Assembly: GCF_040256645.1 (NCBI RefSeq)
Contig: NZ_CP158281.1
Location: forward strand, 2,604,001-2,668,000
DNA: 64,000 nt
Reading direction: 5' to 3'
Source of the DNA: Brevibacterium sp. CBA3109
Lineage (GTDB): Bacteria; Actinomycetota; Actinomycetes; Actinomycetales; Brevibacteriaceae
Positions 54,085-61,893 of the stretch are shown here, piece after piece (the first letter of the stretch is position 1; each line of letters starts with the position of its first letter). The translations under genes and the position numbers were made by a program. The notes below the pieces were generated by a model. The model had not been told where the DNA came from, ran no database searches, and saw only the letters and a list, made by a program, of their open reading frames with translations.

Positions 54085-55974
54085 ATGAATAGTGACGGCG
54101 CTTCCTCTTTGTTATCAAAAATACTCCCTGGACCGAGGCAGATACCACAGTTTCCGCAGGCAAAGTACTACGCCACGCTGGGCGAGCTGGCAGAGGAATT
54201 TGGTGGGACGACCAGCGTCCTTTTCCACCGAAGCAACGCCATTTACCAGCACACCGGGCATCCAATCGATGTTCTCGTATTTGGCCCCCGCCGTGACTAT
54301 GAAGAAATAGACCGTAAGATGCACGCGACTGGTCAACTCGCAGAGGGCGTTCACTTCCGAAGCATGTGGTCCGAACTCGCTGTGGCCGACCTCGAAGCTA
54401 GTAACGCGGAATTCGAAGCGTTCAATCCACTCGGACCCGAGTACGCGGTTGACGATTTATTAGGCGAAGGTGTGGCCATTCAGCGCTTCCGAAAGAACGA
54501 GAAGGGTCGCACACTTCAGGTCGACATGTTGCGTGCAGATGGAACGATCATCGTCTCCGACCGTCGAGACGCCGAACCAACCGGGAAGCGCGGAAGTCAT
54601 TCTCTGATTCTCTGCGACAAAGCCAGCCGGCCAGTGCGCGAGTTCGATACCCTCGACGCGCTCAGATTTTTCTGGTTGGACCGAGTAATCGGTAAAGAAA
54701 CGTCGGTCGTGTTCTCCGACTCATTCCGAGTCGCTGCTACTACCCACGGTTACAGGCGCCCGAACGTGACCGTTGTGCAAACTTTCCACAACAATCATCT
54801 TCACGAAGATTCAGCCGGCCCGCTTGGATATACCAAAAACGCCTTCATCCCATTTCTGTCTAATATTGATGCGTTCGACGCGACCGTTCACTTGTCAGAT
54901 CGCCAGCTGGCGGATATCGATCAACTTATGGGCCCTGCGCCGCACCGATGGGTCATTCACAACTCCCGGCGAGTAGATTTCGAAACTCCCCGCGCTGACC
55001 CCGAACGAACAGCTGGCGTGATGCTGGGCAGGCTCACCCTGCCCAAGCAAATCGACCACGCGATCGAAGCAGTCGCTCAGGCGAACACACGCCTCATTGA
55101 GCCGATCACCCTCGACGTTTATGGTGAAGGGGATGACCGTGAACGCTTGGAAGACGTCATTGCGGCCAACGACACGGACGCAGTGGTCCTCCGAGGTTAT
55201 GACCCAACCGCACCAGAGAAGTTTGCCACGGCCTCATTTTCAATTTTGCCTAGCCGCTCCGAGGCATTGCCGCTCGTTCTTGTCGAGAGTATGGCTCGAG
55301 GATGCGTCCCGATCGCCTACGACGTGCGTTACGGTCCCAGCGAAATTATCACCAACGGTGTCAACGGGTTTCTCGTCGAACCCGATGATGTCCGAGGATT
55401 GGCAGCAGCTCTCGTGACCGTACAAAGTATGAGCAAACGTGAAATCTCTCGCATGAGAAGGAACGCCCGTAAACGGGCTAAAGACTTTTCCGACGCTGAG
55501 GTGTTGTCAAAGTGGTCTGAATTGCTGACAACAACTATTGCAGCTAAGCAGAGTCCCAAGCAGCTCAAAGCAAGCGGCCGATCAGCGGTGGTCTCGTGCA
55601 CACAGGAAACCATGACGATTTCATTCACGTTCACGCCGAGCCGGCCGATGCTCCAACCGCGAGCCCACTTCGTGCTCAATGGACGTAAAGTTCCGGCGAT
55701 CATGCGCTTCGAATGTGAGCTCACATACGACGAACCTCAAGTTACCGCTACGAAGCAAATCCCTGTTGATCGCCTCGCGTGGTTCACCGAGGGAGTGCTC
55801 GACGTGAGTTTCGAACTCCATGATGCGGCAGGACGCCTGAGTCATCGGGTACCTGCGGATGGCGCGGTGCATCCTTTCGGAAACTTCGAAGGCTATGCGA
55901 CCACATACGGCAATCTCAGTTTGCGGCTGGCAACAGTGCTTGATCCAGCTGACATGTCCGCCGAATCAACGTAA
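54085..55974 (+). CDS. Prophage-encoded glycosyltransferase 2 (GT4/TagE-like)
   Basis: A 629-residue GT-B glycosyltransferase, paralogous to the one at 28604. Shared blocks are GGTTSVLFHRSNAIY, RTLQVDMLRADGTIIVSDRR, GVMLGRLTLPKQIDHAIEAV, LDVYGEGDDRERLEDVI, FSILPSRSEALPLVLVESMA and RGCVPIAYDVRYGPSEIITN. It also has the C-terminal beta-rich domain. The acceptor is probably a wall teichoic acid-like polymer or other surface glycan; this is inference. Lower GC than the flanking core genes. It is intact despite the decay around it, suggesting selection for its function. Confidence 0.8.
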   Translation: MNSDGASSLLSKILPGPRQIPQFPQAKYYATLGELAEEFGGTTSVLFHRSNAIYQHTGHPIDVLVFGPRRDYEEIDRKMHATGQLAEGVHFRSMWSELAVADLEASNAEFEAFNPLGPEYAVDDLLGEGVAIQRFRKNEKGRTLQVDMLRADGTIIVSDRRDAEPTGKRGSHSLILCDKASRPVREFDTLDALRFFWLDRVIGKETSVVFSDSFRVAATTHGYRRPNVTVVQTFHNNHLHEDSAGPLGYTKNAFIPFLSNIDAFDATVHLSDRQLADIDQLMGPAPHRWVIHNSRRVDFETPRADPERTAGVMLGRLTLPKQIDHAIEAVAQANTRLIEPITLDVYGEGDDRERLEDVIAANDTDAVVLRGYDPTAPEKFATASFSILPSRSEALPLVLVESMARGCVPIAYDVRYGPSEIITNGVNGFLVEPDDVRGLAAALVTVQSMSKREISRMRRNARKRAKDFSDAEVLSKWSELLTTTIAAKQSPKQLKASGRSAVVSCTQETMTISFTFTPSRPMLQPRAHFVLNGRKVPAIMRFECELTYDEPQVTATKQIPVDRLAWFTEGVLDVSFELHDAAGRLSHRVPADGAVHPFGNFEGYATTYGNLSLRLATVLDPADMSAEST

Positions 55975-55994
55975 GCCTGCCAAGAGCGCAGAAT

Positions 55995-56024
55995 GGCCCC
56001 CACCGCTCGAAAGCAGTGGGGGCC
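55995..56024. terminator. Bidirectional terminator after glycosyltransferase 2
   Basis: A 13-bp stem with one mismatch (55995-56007 with 56012-56024), between the plus-strand glycosyltransferase and the minus-strand lysis genes. It is positioned like the terminator at 30430 in prophage 1. Confidence 0.75.
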
Positions 56025-56038
56025 GGGTGGTGACCAGA

Positions 56039-56233
56039 CTAGACGTCGAGCGCACCTCTGACAGCGGCGTCCTTCGCCTCGAGGAGTTTCCTCAACGCAG
56101 TGGATTTCTCTGCCCCGTCAGGCAAAGAGCTGTCCAGTTCGACGGCAAGCTCGTAGAACATCGACGAGGTGTCGCGGAGTGGTCCGTCTCTGAGATGGGC
56201 AAATTCGAAGTAGCGCATGATCGGTGCGCTCAT
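56039..56233 (-). CDS. Small conserved actinophage protein
   Basis: A 64-residue protein: MSAPIMRYFEFAHLRDGPLR then DTSSMFYELAVELDSSLPDG and STALRKLLEAKDAAVRGALD. Proteins with the RYFEYAHL and LPDGxEKxxALRKLLEAKDxAVRA pattern are frequent next to actinophage lysis genes; their function is unknown. GAGG precedes the ATG. The start is 1 bp from the holin-like stop. Confidence 0.75.
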   Translation of the reverse strand: MSAPIMRYFEFAHLRDGPLRDTSSMFYELAVELDSSLPDGAEKSTALRKLLEAKDAAVRGALDV

Positions 56234-56234
56234 G

Positions 56235-56588
56235 TCAGTGCCTCGGTTCGTAGTCGTCGGCAGGTGGAGTCAGGTCGAGCTCAGCTTCGGCGAGGTCTTC
56301 GTCCTCATAGTATCCGCCTTCGTCGAGGGGAACATCATCGGTGTCGTCGACGTCGACCTCTTCTGCATCATCAGAGTCGGCGGACCGGGACACGATGGTG
56401 TTCGCAGCCGCGGTGAGGCCGAACGCGCCACCGATGTAGAGAACGACGTTGGTGGTCACGGCGTGCCATTCCGGGATGTTGTCTGGCCCGTAGGCTGTGG
56501 CGATCGCGCCGAGGGCTACTCCGACGAGCGCGTATACAACGTAAGTGGGTTTGCGCCAGGCGGCGGGAATGATGTCGTTGAGGGACAT
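56235..56588 (-). CDS. Holin-like membrane protein ending PPADDYEPRH
   Basis: A 117-residue protein. Two helices (PTYVVYALVGVALGAIATAY and TTNVVLYIGGAFGLTAAANT) are followed by an acidic tail (DDAEEVDVDDTDDVPLDEGG) ending LTPPADDYEPRH. The C-terminus matches that of the protein at 30488. It is 3 bp downstream of the endolysin fragment. Holin function is likely from position. Confidence 0.65.
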   Translation of the reverse strand: MSLNDIIPAAWRKPTYVVYALVGVALGAIATAYGPDNIPEWHAVTTNVVLYIGGAFGLTAAANTIVSRSADSDDAEEVDVDDTDDVPLDEGGYYEDEDLAEAELDLTPPADDYEPRH

Positions 56589-56591
56589 GGT

Positions 56592-57011
56592 TCAGCCTTT
56601 CAGTGTGCGGGTGGTGACGGACGTGATTTTTGCGGTCTTCGAGTTCGTCCACACTTGGATGCGGAGGCGTTCTGAACGGCCCTTGGTGCCCTGGCTGCGC
56701 TTGCCGATCTGTGAGGCAACGACGTATGTGCCGCCGGTGGTGCCAACGAATTCCTGTTTGGAGTAGTAGCCGGCTGCCTTTGTCTTCGTGCCCTTCTCGT
56801 ATGAGGCGATGAAGTAACGCAGCTGCATGGTCTCGTTTGGTTTGAGGCCGGTAACCGTCAGTGAAACCTCGGACAGGAACGTGGATCCGTCGAAAGTGAG
56901 AATCGACGTGGCACCTTTGCCCACCAAGAGGGTCTTCCATTTGTGCTTGATGAGTTTCTGCACTGCCTTGTAGGGCTTGGAGTAGATGTATTTGGACATG
57001 CCGAGGATTCC
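56592..57011 (-). pseudogene. C-terminal fragment of an endolysin, cut by the IS3 element
   Basis: 139 codons beginning at the IS left end with GILGMSKYIYSK. They align with GLFGMALKTADS in the linker of the prophage-1 amidase and continue through a beta-rich wall-binding-type domain (TVTGLKPNETMQLRYFIASY, RLRIQVWTNSKTAKITSV). The N-terminal part of apparently the same gene lies beyond the IS at 58340-58471. An internal ATG at 56999 could still give a wall-binding protein without catalysis. Confidence 0.75.
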
Positions 57012-57065
57012 TGGATCGCTCCGGGGATAATAGAGGCAGGGAGATTGGAAGAAGGAGATTCTCTC

Positions 57066-57377
57066 ATGCCAGTGAAATACACCGATGAGCTCAAAGCTCG
57101 TGCCGTCGAGCTCGTCATGCATGCCCAGGCCGATCCTGAGACCGCGAGCAGGGCAATCACCCGCGTCGCGAACGAACTCGGCCTGAGCAAGGAGACCCTG
57201 CGAGTCTGGGTGCGCAAGCACAAGGACTCCGGCAGAGCCACGCCGACGGAGTCGGTCGACCTTGAGGCCGAAAACCGTCGACTGCGCGCCGAGTTGACCG
57301 AAGCGAAACGGGCAAACGAGATGCTTCGCCGGGCGTCGGCTTTCTTCGCGGCGGAGCTCGACCGCCCATCCAAGTAA
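57066..57377 (+). CDS. IS3 transposase OrfA
   Basis: A 103-residue DNA-binding protein. The HTH is ITRVANELGLSKETLRVWVR, followed by a leucine-zipper-like segment (DLEAENRRLRAELTEAKRAN). AGAAGGAG precedes ATG 57066. OrfB lies in the -1 frame; near 57345 the T-rich GCTTTCTTCG is a plausible slip site that would make an OrfAB fusion. Confidence 0.9.
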   Translation: MPVKYTDELKARAVELVMHAQADPETASRAITRVANELGLSKETLRVWVRKHKDSGRATPTESVDLEAENRRLRAELTEAKRANEMLRRASAFFAAELDRPSK

Positions 57378-57427
57378 TCGTCGACTTCATCGACAACAAC
57401 CGCGACGAGTTCGGAGTCGAGCCAATC

Positions 57428-58297
57428 GTGCGCGCCCTTTCAGGGACTGCTGCACGGATTGCTGTGAGCTCGTACTACGCCTTCAAGAAGCGTGAACCCT
57501 CGGCACGTGCCCTTCGTGATCGGGAACTCATGACCCTCATTGGGAACGTGTACGAGGCGAACTATTCCTGTTATGGGGTGCGGAAAATGTGGAAGGCGAT
57601 CAACCGCGAGTATGCGGACCGGTTCGGGAATATCGCTCGGTGCACGATCGAGCGGTTGATGCACCAGCTGGGCATCGATGGTGTCCGGCGGAGGCGGAAG
57701 CGTCCGAAGACAGCCTCGGCCAGGGCCGAGGAGTGCCCGGAGGATCTCGTCGAACGCGAGTTCACAGCTGAGGGTCCGAACTGTCTCTGGGTCGCCGACA
57801 TCACCTATATTCCAACCCAGGCTGGGTGGGTATACACAACGTTCATTCTCGACGTCTTCCACCGCGAGATCGTGGGCTGGCAGGTGACGAACCATATGCG
57901 TGAGTCTCTGGCCAGGGACGCGTTGACGATGGCTCTAGCCGCGAAGTTCAGGGCCGGCGAAGACGTGTCCGGGCTCGTGCACCACTCGGATCGCGGAGTC
58001 CAATTCAGGTCGATTCGCTACGGTGAGACCCTGGCTGACTCCGAGGTCGTGGCATCGGTGGGCTCTCGTGGGGATTCATACGATAATGCCATGGCTGAAG
58101 CACTGAATTCAGTCTACAAAGCGGAACTGATCGACCGTCGCGAATGGTCGGGGTTGATCGAGGTGATGGCAGCGACATCGAAATGGACCGGGTGGTACAA
58201 CCGGCAACGACTGCATTCGGCGATCGGATATCGACCTCCGTTCGAGGTCCAAGCTGAGTGGACCAACCAGGGTGCGACCGCGAGCGTAGCTGCATAG
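57428..58297 (+). CDS. IS3 transposase OrfB (DDE integrase domain)
   Basis: A 289-residue catalytic part. An HTH_21-like region (YGVRKMWKAINREYADRFGN) is followed by the rve domain with intact DDE residues: LWVADITYIPTQAGWVYTTF, VHHSDRGVQFRSIRYG and SYDNAMAEALNSVYKAELID. The -1 frame is open upstream to about 57345, so it is probably expressed as a frameshift fusion with OrfA; GTG 57428 is only a formal start. The element looks active. Confidence 0.92.
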   Translation: MRALSGTAARIAVSSYYAFKKREPSARALRDRELMTLIGNVYEANYSCYGVRKMWKAINREYADRFGNIARCTIERLMHQLGIDGVRRRRKRPKTASARAEECPEDLVEREFTAEGPNCLWVADITYIPTQAGWVYTTFILDVFHREIVGWQVTNHMRESLARDALTMALAAKFRAGEDVSGLVHHSDRGVQFRSIRYGETLADSEVVASVGSRGDSYDNAMAEALNSVYKAELIDRREWSGLIEVMAATSKWTGWYNRQRLHSAIGYRPPFEVQAEWTNQGATASVAA

Positions 58298-58339
58298 AAA
58301 ACCAGGAAAAACAGCCTCTATGAAACCCGGTGCTTGACA

Positions 58340-58471
58340 GGTGCTGGTGTCACTGGTGGCGTGGAGGGTGATGGTGTGGAGGGTGCCTCGGGCGCAGCGG
58401 CCGAGGTGGGCAAGCGTCGGGAGGATGATTGTCTTCCCGAGGGCGTCTGCACTGAGGTTGCGAACTATCAT
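58340..58471 (-). pseudogene. N-terminal fragment of the split endolysin
   Basis: 44 codons from ATG 58471 up to the IS right end. ARGTLHTITLHATSDTST aligns with MGTIQTITLHHTATPRS at the start of the prophage-1 amidase. Between this fragment and the one at 56592 about 150 residues, the whole amidase core, are missing. IS insertion was therefore accompanied by deletion. Confidence 0.65.
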
Positions 58472-58546
58472 GCACGGAGCATGCGACCGGACACGGGAAA
58501 GTTAGAAGGTCCGACACGCGAGAGAAGTCAACTACTCTTGGTAGAC

Positions 58547-59290
58547 ATGGGAGAAATGGACGATAAGCCTTATCTATTCATCGGATCGACTAAAGAAGGA
58601 CTCGACATTGCAGCTGCCCTTCAGCTCGAGGCAGAACGATTCTGTTTGGTCGAACGTTGGGACCAAAGGACATTCAGCGCTTCTGGGATTACTCTCCAAT
58701 CACTGATCGACAAAGCTGAATCCTCTGATTTCGCGGTGCTGGTCGCCACCCCAGACGACGTAACTTCCAGTCGAGGCGTCGAAGGTGCTTCGGTCCGCGA
58801 CAACATTATCTTCGAGTTCGGTCTATTCACTGGAGCATTGGGGTTGGATCGTACGTACCTTCTTGCACCGGGAACCCCTAAGCTGCCATCAGATTTGCAG
58901 GGGCTGACCAGGTTGTCTTATGCACCGCGGTCAGACGGCAATGAGCGTGCCGCTGTTACTGGGGCGGCTCTCGATATCAAGGAGCGAGTGGATGCGATGG
59001 GCAAACGCGAGTCAGGCATTCGACGGGTTGCTCGTGACAGCTCATCGGCCGCCCTGCAGGCAGAAAAGAGTCTGCTCATACGGAGCGCCCTGAGCCAAGG
59101 ATGGAGCGTTAAGTCCGATAGCGACACAACTCTGCGCCTAGTCTCACCACACAAATCGACTCACACCATGAAGAAAGGGTCAGCAGGCAAGACGAGGACG
59201 AAGCTTCGAAAATTCGCGAGTGAGCTTAAGGCACATGGACTTCGCCTTGACAGCGTCTTGACTGCTCCGGAGTCTGAATCACCGTTCTAG
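58547..59290 (+). CDS. TIR-like nucleotide-binding protein (PF10137/CAP12-type)
   Basis: A 247-residue protein. The N-terminal domain reads YLFIGSTKEGLDIAAALQLE, FCLVERWDQRTFSASGITLQ, SDFAVLVATPDDVTSSRG, RDNIIFEFGLFTGALGLDRT and LPSDLQGLTRLSY. This is the pattern of the bacterial TIR-like domain annotated as predicted nucleotide-binding protein, used as an NAD-degrading effector in CBASS/Pycsar-type defence. The Glu in the DNIIFEFGLF block is the probable catalytic residue. The C-terminal 110 residues are basic and unrecognised, perhaps a sensor. No cyclase gene is adjacent. ATG 58547 or 58556 are possible starts. Confidence 0.8.
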   Translation: MGEMDDKPYLFIGSTKEGLDIAAALQLEAERFCLVERWDQRTFSASGITLQSLIDKAESSDFAVLVATPDDVTSSRGVEGASVRDNIIFEFGLFTGALGLDRTYLLAPGTPKLPSDLQGLTRLSYAPRSDGNERAAVTGAALDIKERVDAMGKRESGIRRVARDSSSAALQAEKSLLIRSALSQGWSVKSDSDTTLRLVSPHKSTHTMKKGSAGKTRTKLRKFASELKAHGLRLDSVLTAPESESPF

Positions 59291-59295
59291 GTTTC

Positions 59296-59339
59296 GCTTC
59301 ATCCTCGCACCTACCGTGCGGCAGGTGCGAGGATGAAGC
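59296..59339 (+). terminator. Strong hairpin after the TIR-like gene
   Basis: A 17-bp perfect stem (59296-59312 with 59323-59339) and a 10-base loop, directly after the TIR-like stop. No T-run. The rest of the 308-bp gap to 59599 shows no gene. Confidence 0.7.
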
Positions 59340-59598
59340 GGTGCTTAAACCGGGCATCTCCCAGAGCGCCTTGTCGGGCCGCTGCACCTCGGTCTCGCCC
59401 CTGGGCTTCTGGACCTCGGAGCAATGCTACTCTGCCTAGCCTCCTGGGCAGGCAACCATCCACCTGTAACTCGACTTGTCTAGGATAGCTCGAAGCCTTA
59501 CCCGCCCGGTTCAAAATCAATTGACGAGTCTTCAGTTGTTGCTGATTTGTGATCAACTAGACGCCGTCTCCAGGACCTTGGGTGGGTAGCATTTCTAA

Positions 59599-60321
59599 AT
59601 GACAGCTGAATGGTCACCAGACGACATCCGACGCTTCCAAAAAATGGCTCGAGATATTTCGACATCATATTCCGCTGAGACAATCGCAGAGATGAGGAAA
59701 ATCGCGTCGAAGATGGTGGCGCCTTCTGCGGCTGAACTCGCCCGGAGCGCGAAGGCGTTCACTGCTTCGACGGAGCTACAGGAGACCGCAGCTCGTGCGG
59801 TTAGGCTAGCAATAGACCAGCTTCCTAGAATAAGAGTTCACGTGCCGGACGTTCCGGCCTTGGACGATCTATCCAAACACTATGCACAGCTGATAAAAGA
59901 CAATACGTCGCTGGGCATGCGATTTGATCTCTCAGCCATCCGAAACATTATGGCGGGTATTCAGTCCGGGCCGTTGGACGAAGATAGCGACTTCCCGCTC
60001 GACGACAAGAGCGAAGCTCTCATTGAACATTTCGTAGATGATGAGCTCGCGCATCTACCACAGAGCTCGCTCAGCTCACTAACAGAGTCGCAACGAAGGA
60101 ACCTTCGACGAACGCTCCGCACTCTTATTTTTATCCTCCTTACAACTACTACCTACATTGGGACAGGTTCGCTAGATAGCGATCTCGCTGAGTTTTACAA
60201 ATGGGTGGCCGCGGTTTTGGAAGCGTGGGGAGTATATTCCTTCAAGGATTGGGCAGACAAGGTTGTAGATTGGGCTGACGACGACGATCATGAAGAGCCT
60301 GGGGATACCTCCAGCGACTAG
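59599..60321 (+). CDS. Membrane-anchored protein of unknown function next to the TIR-like gene
   Basis: A 240-residue protein. About 160 residues of helical soluble sequence (IRRFQKMARDISTSYSAETI, LDDLSKHYAQLIKDNTSLGM) precede a hydrophobic stretch near residues 178-195 (LRTLIFILLTTTTYIGTG). A short helical and very acidic tail follows (WADDDDHEEPGDTSSD). No family recognised. Lower GC than core genes. It is co-directional with the TIR-like gene but separated from it by a hairpin. Confidence 0.55.
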   Translation: MTAEWSPDDIRRFQKMARDISTSYSAETIAEMRKIASKMVAPSAAELARSAKAFTASTELQETAARAVRLAIDQLPRIRVHVPDVPALDDLSKHYAQLIKDNTSLGMRFDLSAIRNIMAGIQSGPLDEDSDFPLDDKSEALIEHFVDDELAHLPQSSLSSLTESQRRNLRRTLRTLIFILLTTTTYIGTGSLDSDLAEFYKWVAAVLEAWGVYSFKDWADKVVDWADDDDHEEPGDTSSD

Positions 60322-60349
60322 TCCATCCGGCGCCAAAAGAGCACAGCTG

Positions 60350-60949
60350 TCACGTGGTGTACTTCGATTTCGCGGCTCGCTTCTTCGGCTTCGCATCTCC
60401 ATAGTAGGCCTCAGTAACTATTGCCTGTAGCCGCTCAAGCTGTTTCCGCGCCTGCTTGCCGATGTGCACAGCTTCCGAGTATTTAGGATTAGCTCCACGG
60501 ACGCCGAGCAGTTCGTGCAAACCTACGCTGGATGCTTCAGTCATTGCCTTGATGGTGAGCCCGGCGTTTTCCCTAACGCTCTCCTGCGGATTGGTGAAAG
60601 CCACATGCACCAGGGCAGCTTCTGCCTCTCGAATTTCTTCGTTCAGTGCGAGAATATGCGCTTCGATCGGGTCCAAGTTGATCGCTGATCCTTCTCTGAG
60701 CTTCACGTCAAGAGCTCCGATTTGATCAACCGTTACAGCGAGGTGGCCAAGAGTTTTTCGCGTGTTCGACATTGCTTCCGCCACGCGGTTGAGTTCTTCC
60801 CTTCGAAAGTCGTCCTTCTTCATCGTTCTGGCGTTGCGATTCGACGAGGCGATCGCGAGATACGACGCTAGTCCGACTAGAATTGATCCACCGATCCCGA
60901 TAATTAAGTCAATGATGGTAGCACCTTGTGCAGCTTCGATGACGATCAT
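60350..60949 (-). CDS. Single-span membrane protein with helical cytoplasmic domain
   Basis: A 199-residue protein. The N-terminal helix is TIIDLIIGIGGSILVGLASY; a coiled-coil-like part (DFRREELNRVAEAMSNTRKT, ALNEEIREAEAALVHVAF) and a basic end (KPKKRAAKSKYTT) follow. It is convergent with the 59599 gene (28 bp between stops). No family recognised. The general layout is like that of the 53121 protein. Confidence 0.5.
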   Translation of the reverse strand: MIVIEAAQGATIIDLIIGIGGSILVGLASYLAIASSNRNARTMKKDDFRREELNRVAEAMSNTRKTLGHLAVTVDQIGALDVKLREGSAINLDPIEAHILALNEEIREAEAALVHVAFTNPQESVRENAGLTIKAMTEASSVGLHELLGVRGANPKYSEAVHIGKQARKQLERLQAIVTEAYYGDAKPKKRAAKSKYTT

Positions 60950-60989
60950 GGAACTGATTGTTCCATTGGATCATGGAGTTCCACTACGC

Positions 60990-61277
60990 TCATGCTTCCT
61001 CCTCGATCCGGTCGGCGTACTCGTTGAGCACATGCTCGACATCGTGCTCGACCAGCTCATGCTCAGTGAACCGCTCGCCTTCTCGCGCCCGATTGACGTG
61101 GCCGCGCATCTTGCTTGCCGCTTCCCTCAGCGCATCAGCCTTGACCTTGGCGATGAAACGGTCGAACCGCTCTGGTGCTTGCCACATGTGCCCGCCCCAC
61201 TGCCAGTACAGCGCAGCTTCCTCCACGGTTGGAGTGCTGGTGTCGATGTCGCGGTGCGCCTGCTCCCTCATGCTCAT
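60990..61277 (-). CDS. Small phage-type protein, unknown function
   Basis: A 95-residue acidic helical protein (EEAALYWQWGGHMWQAPERF, KVKADALREAASKMRGHVNR, ERFTEHELVEHDVEHVLNEY). Similar short proteins lie downstream of replication genes in actinophages. ATG 61277 has GAAAG upstream. Confidence 0.55.
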   Translation of the reverse strand: MSMREQAHRDIDTSTPTVEEAALYWQWGGHMWQAPERFDRFIAKVKADALREAASKMRGHVNRAREGERFTEHELVEHDVEHVLNEYADRIEEEA

Positions 61278-61321
61278 AGCTTCTTTCCACTCACGGGACT
61301 TTTAGAAGCCCGGACACGCGG

Positions 61322-61483
61322 TTAATGAGGTTCGGTTTCGTGGTCAACGCTTGGTGAGGTTGCGGCCCTGTGCGCCTCGCTGAGCCGTTTTCGTGTCACC
61401 CGTGACTCCATGTGTGGTTCGAGGATGATTGCGGCCCAGACAGCGGCAGGAACGAGTGCGACGGTGACGATGAGAGGAATCAT
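61322..61483 (-). CDS. 53-residue membrane peptide
   Basis: MIPLIVTVALVPAAVWAAII is one membrane helix, followed by a short basic cytoplasmic tail. ATG 61483 overlaps the stop of the upstream gene (ATGA), so it is probably translated by coupling. Function unknown. Confidence 0.5.
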   Translation of the reverse strand: MIPLIVTVALVPAAVWAAIILEPHMESRVTRKRLSEAHRAATSPSVDHETEPH

Positions 61484-61893
61484 GCTGCACCCCGGAGCGC
61501 GAGGATCCCGCGTCGGTATTCCGTCCACGGTGTGTCGCCGCGCAAGTAATCGTCGTACTGCTCGGGGGTCAGCGCACCGGATGCGATGGCCTGAGTGAGT
61601 TCCCGTGCGGTCGTGAGTTCGGTTGCCACGTCGGTCATGTCTGCGCGGTTCGGGTTGATCGGGCCGAGCTTCGCCAGCCGGGCTTTTCGGTCGGCCTTGA
61701 TCGCGGAGCGCACATGCGATGGCATGAGCCAGTCGGGATTCTCCGCGTAGTGCTTTTTCACTGCCTGCTTCGCCTCGGCGAGGGTGAACGGCCCGAGTAG
61801 GTCATACCAAGCTGCAGTCGTCTCTTTGTTGAAATTCCGGTTGTCGTAGGCGCTGATGAGGGCGAGGAGTTCGCCGGCTTCGCTGAGTTTCAC
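61480..61893 (-). CDS. Phage replication-associated protein
   Basis: A 137-residue protein. GELLALISAYDNRNFNKETT, AWYDLLGPFTLAEAKQAVKK and PDWLMPSHVRSAIKADRKAR follow the pattern of a small protein found beside helicase-loader genes in actinophages. Its role in the replication module is inferred from that association. It overlaps the upstream gene (GTGA at 61893) and the downstream 53-residue peptide gene. Confidence 0.65.
   Translation of the reverse strand: MKLSEAGELLALISAYDNRNFNKETTAAWYDLLGPFTLAEAKQAVKKHYAENPDWLMPSHVRSAIKADRKARLAKLGPINPNRADMTDVATELTTARELTQAIASGALTPEQYDDYLRGDTPWTEYRRGILALRGAA

Larger units (their letters stand above)
57012..58339 (+). mobile_element. IS3-family insertion sequence
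   Basis: A 1328-bp element. The terminal inverted repeats 57012-57037 and 58314-58339 match at 18 of 26 positions, share ATAGAGGC at their inner ends and begin TG. It carries overlapping-type orfA and orfB. The flanking bases differ (ATTCC on the left, GGTGC on the right), so no target duplication remains. This indicates a deletion or recombination after insertion. Confidence 0.92.

Noticed and set aside
58334..58546. N-terminal extension of the TIR-like protein by 71 codons
   Set aside because: The extension starts inside the IS end and overlaps the antisense endolysin fragment; the TIR-like domain begins just after ATG 58547.
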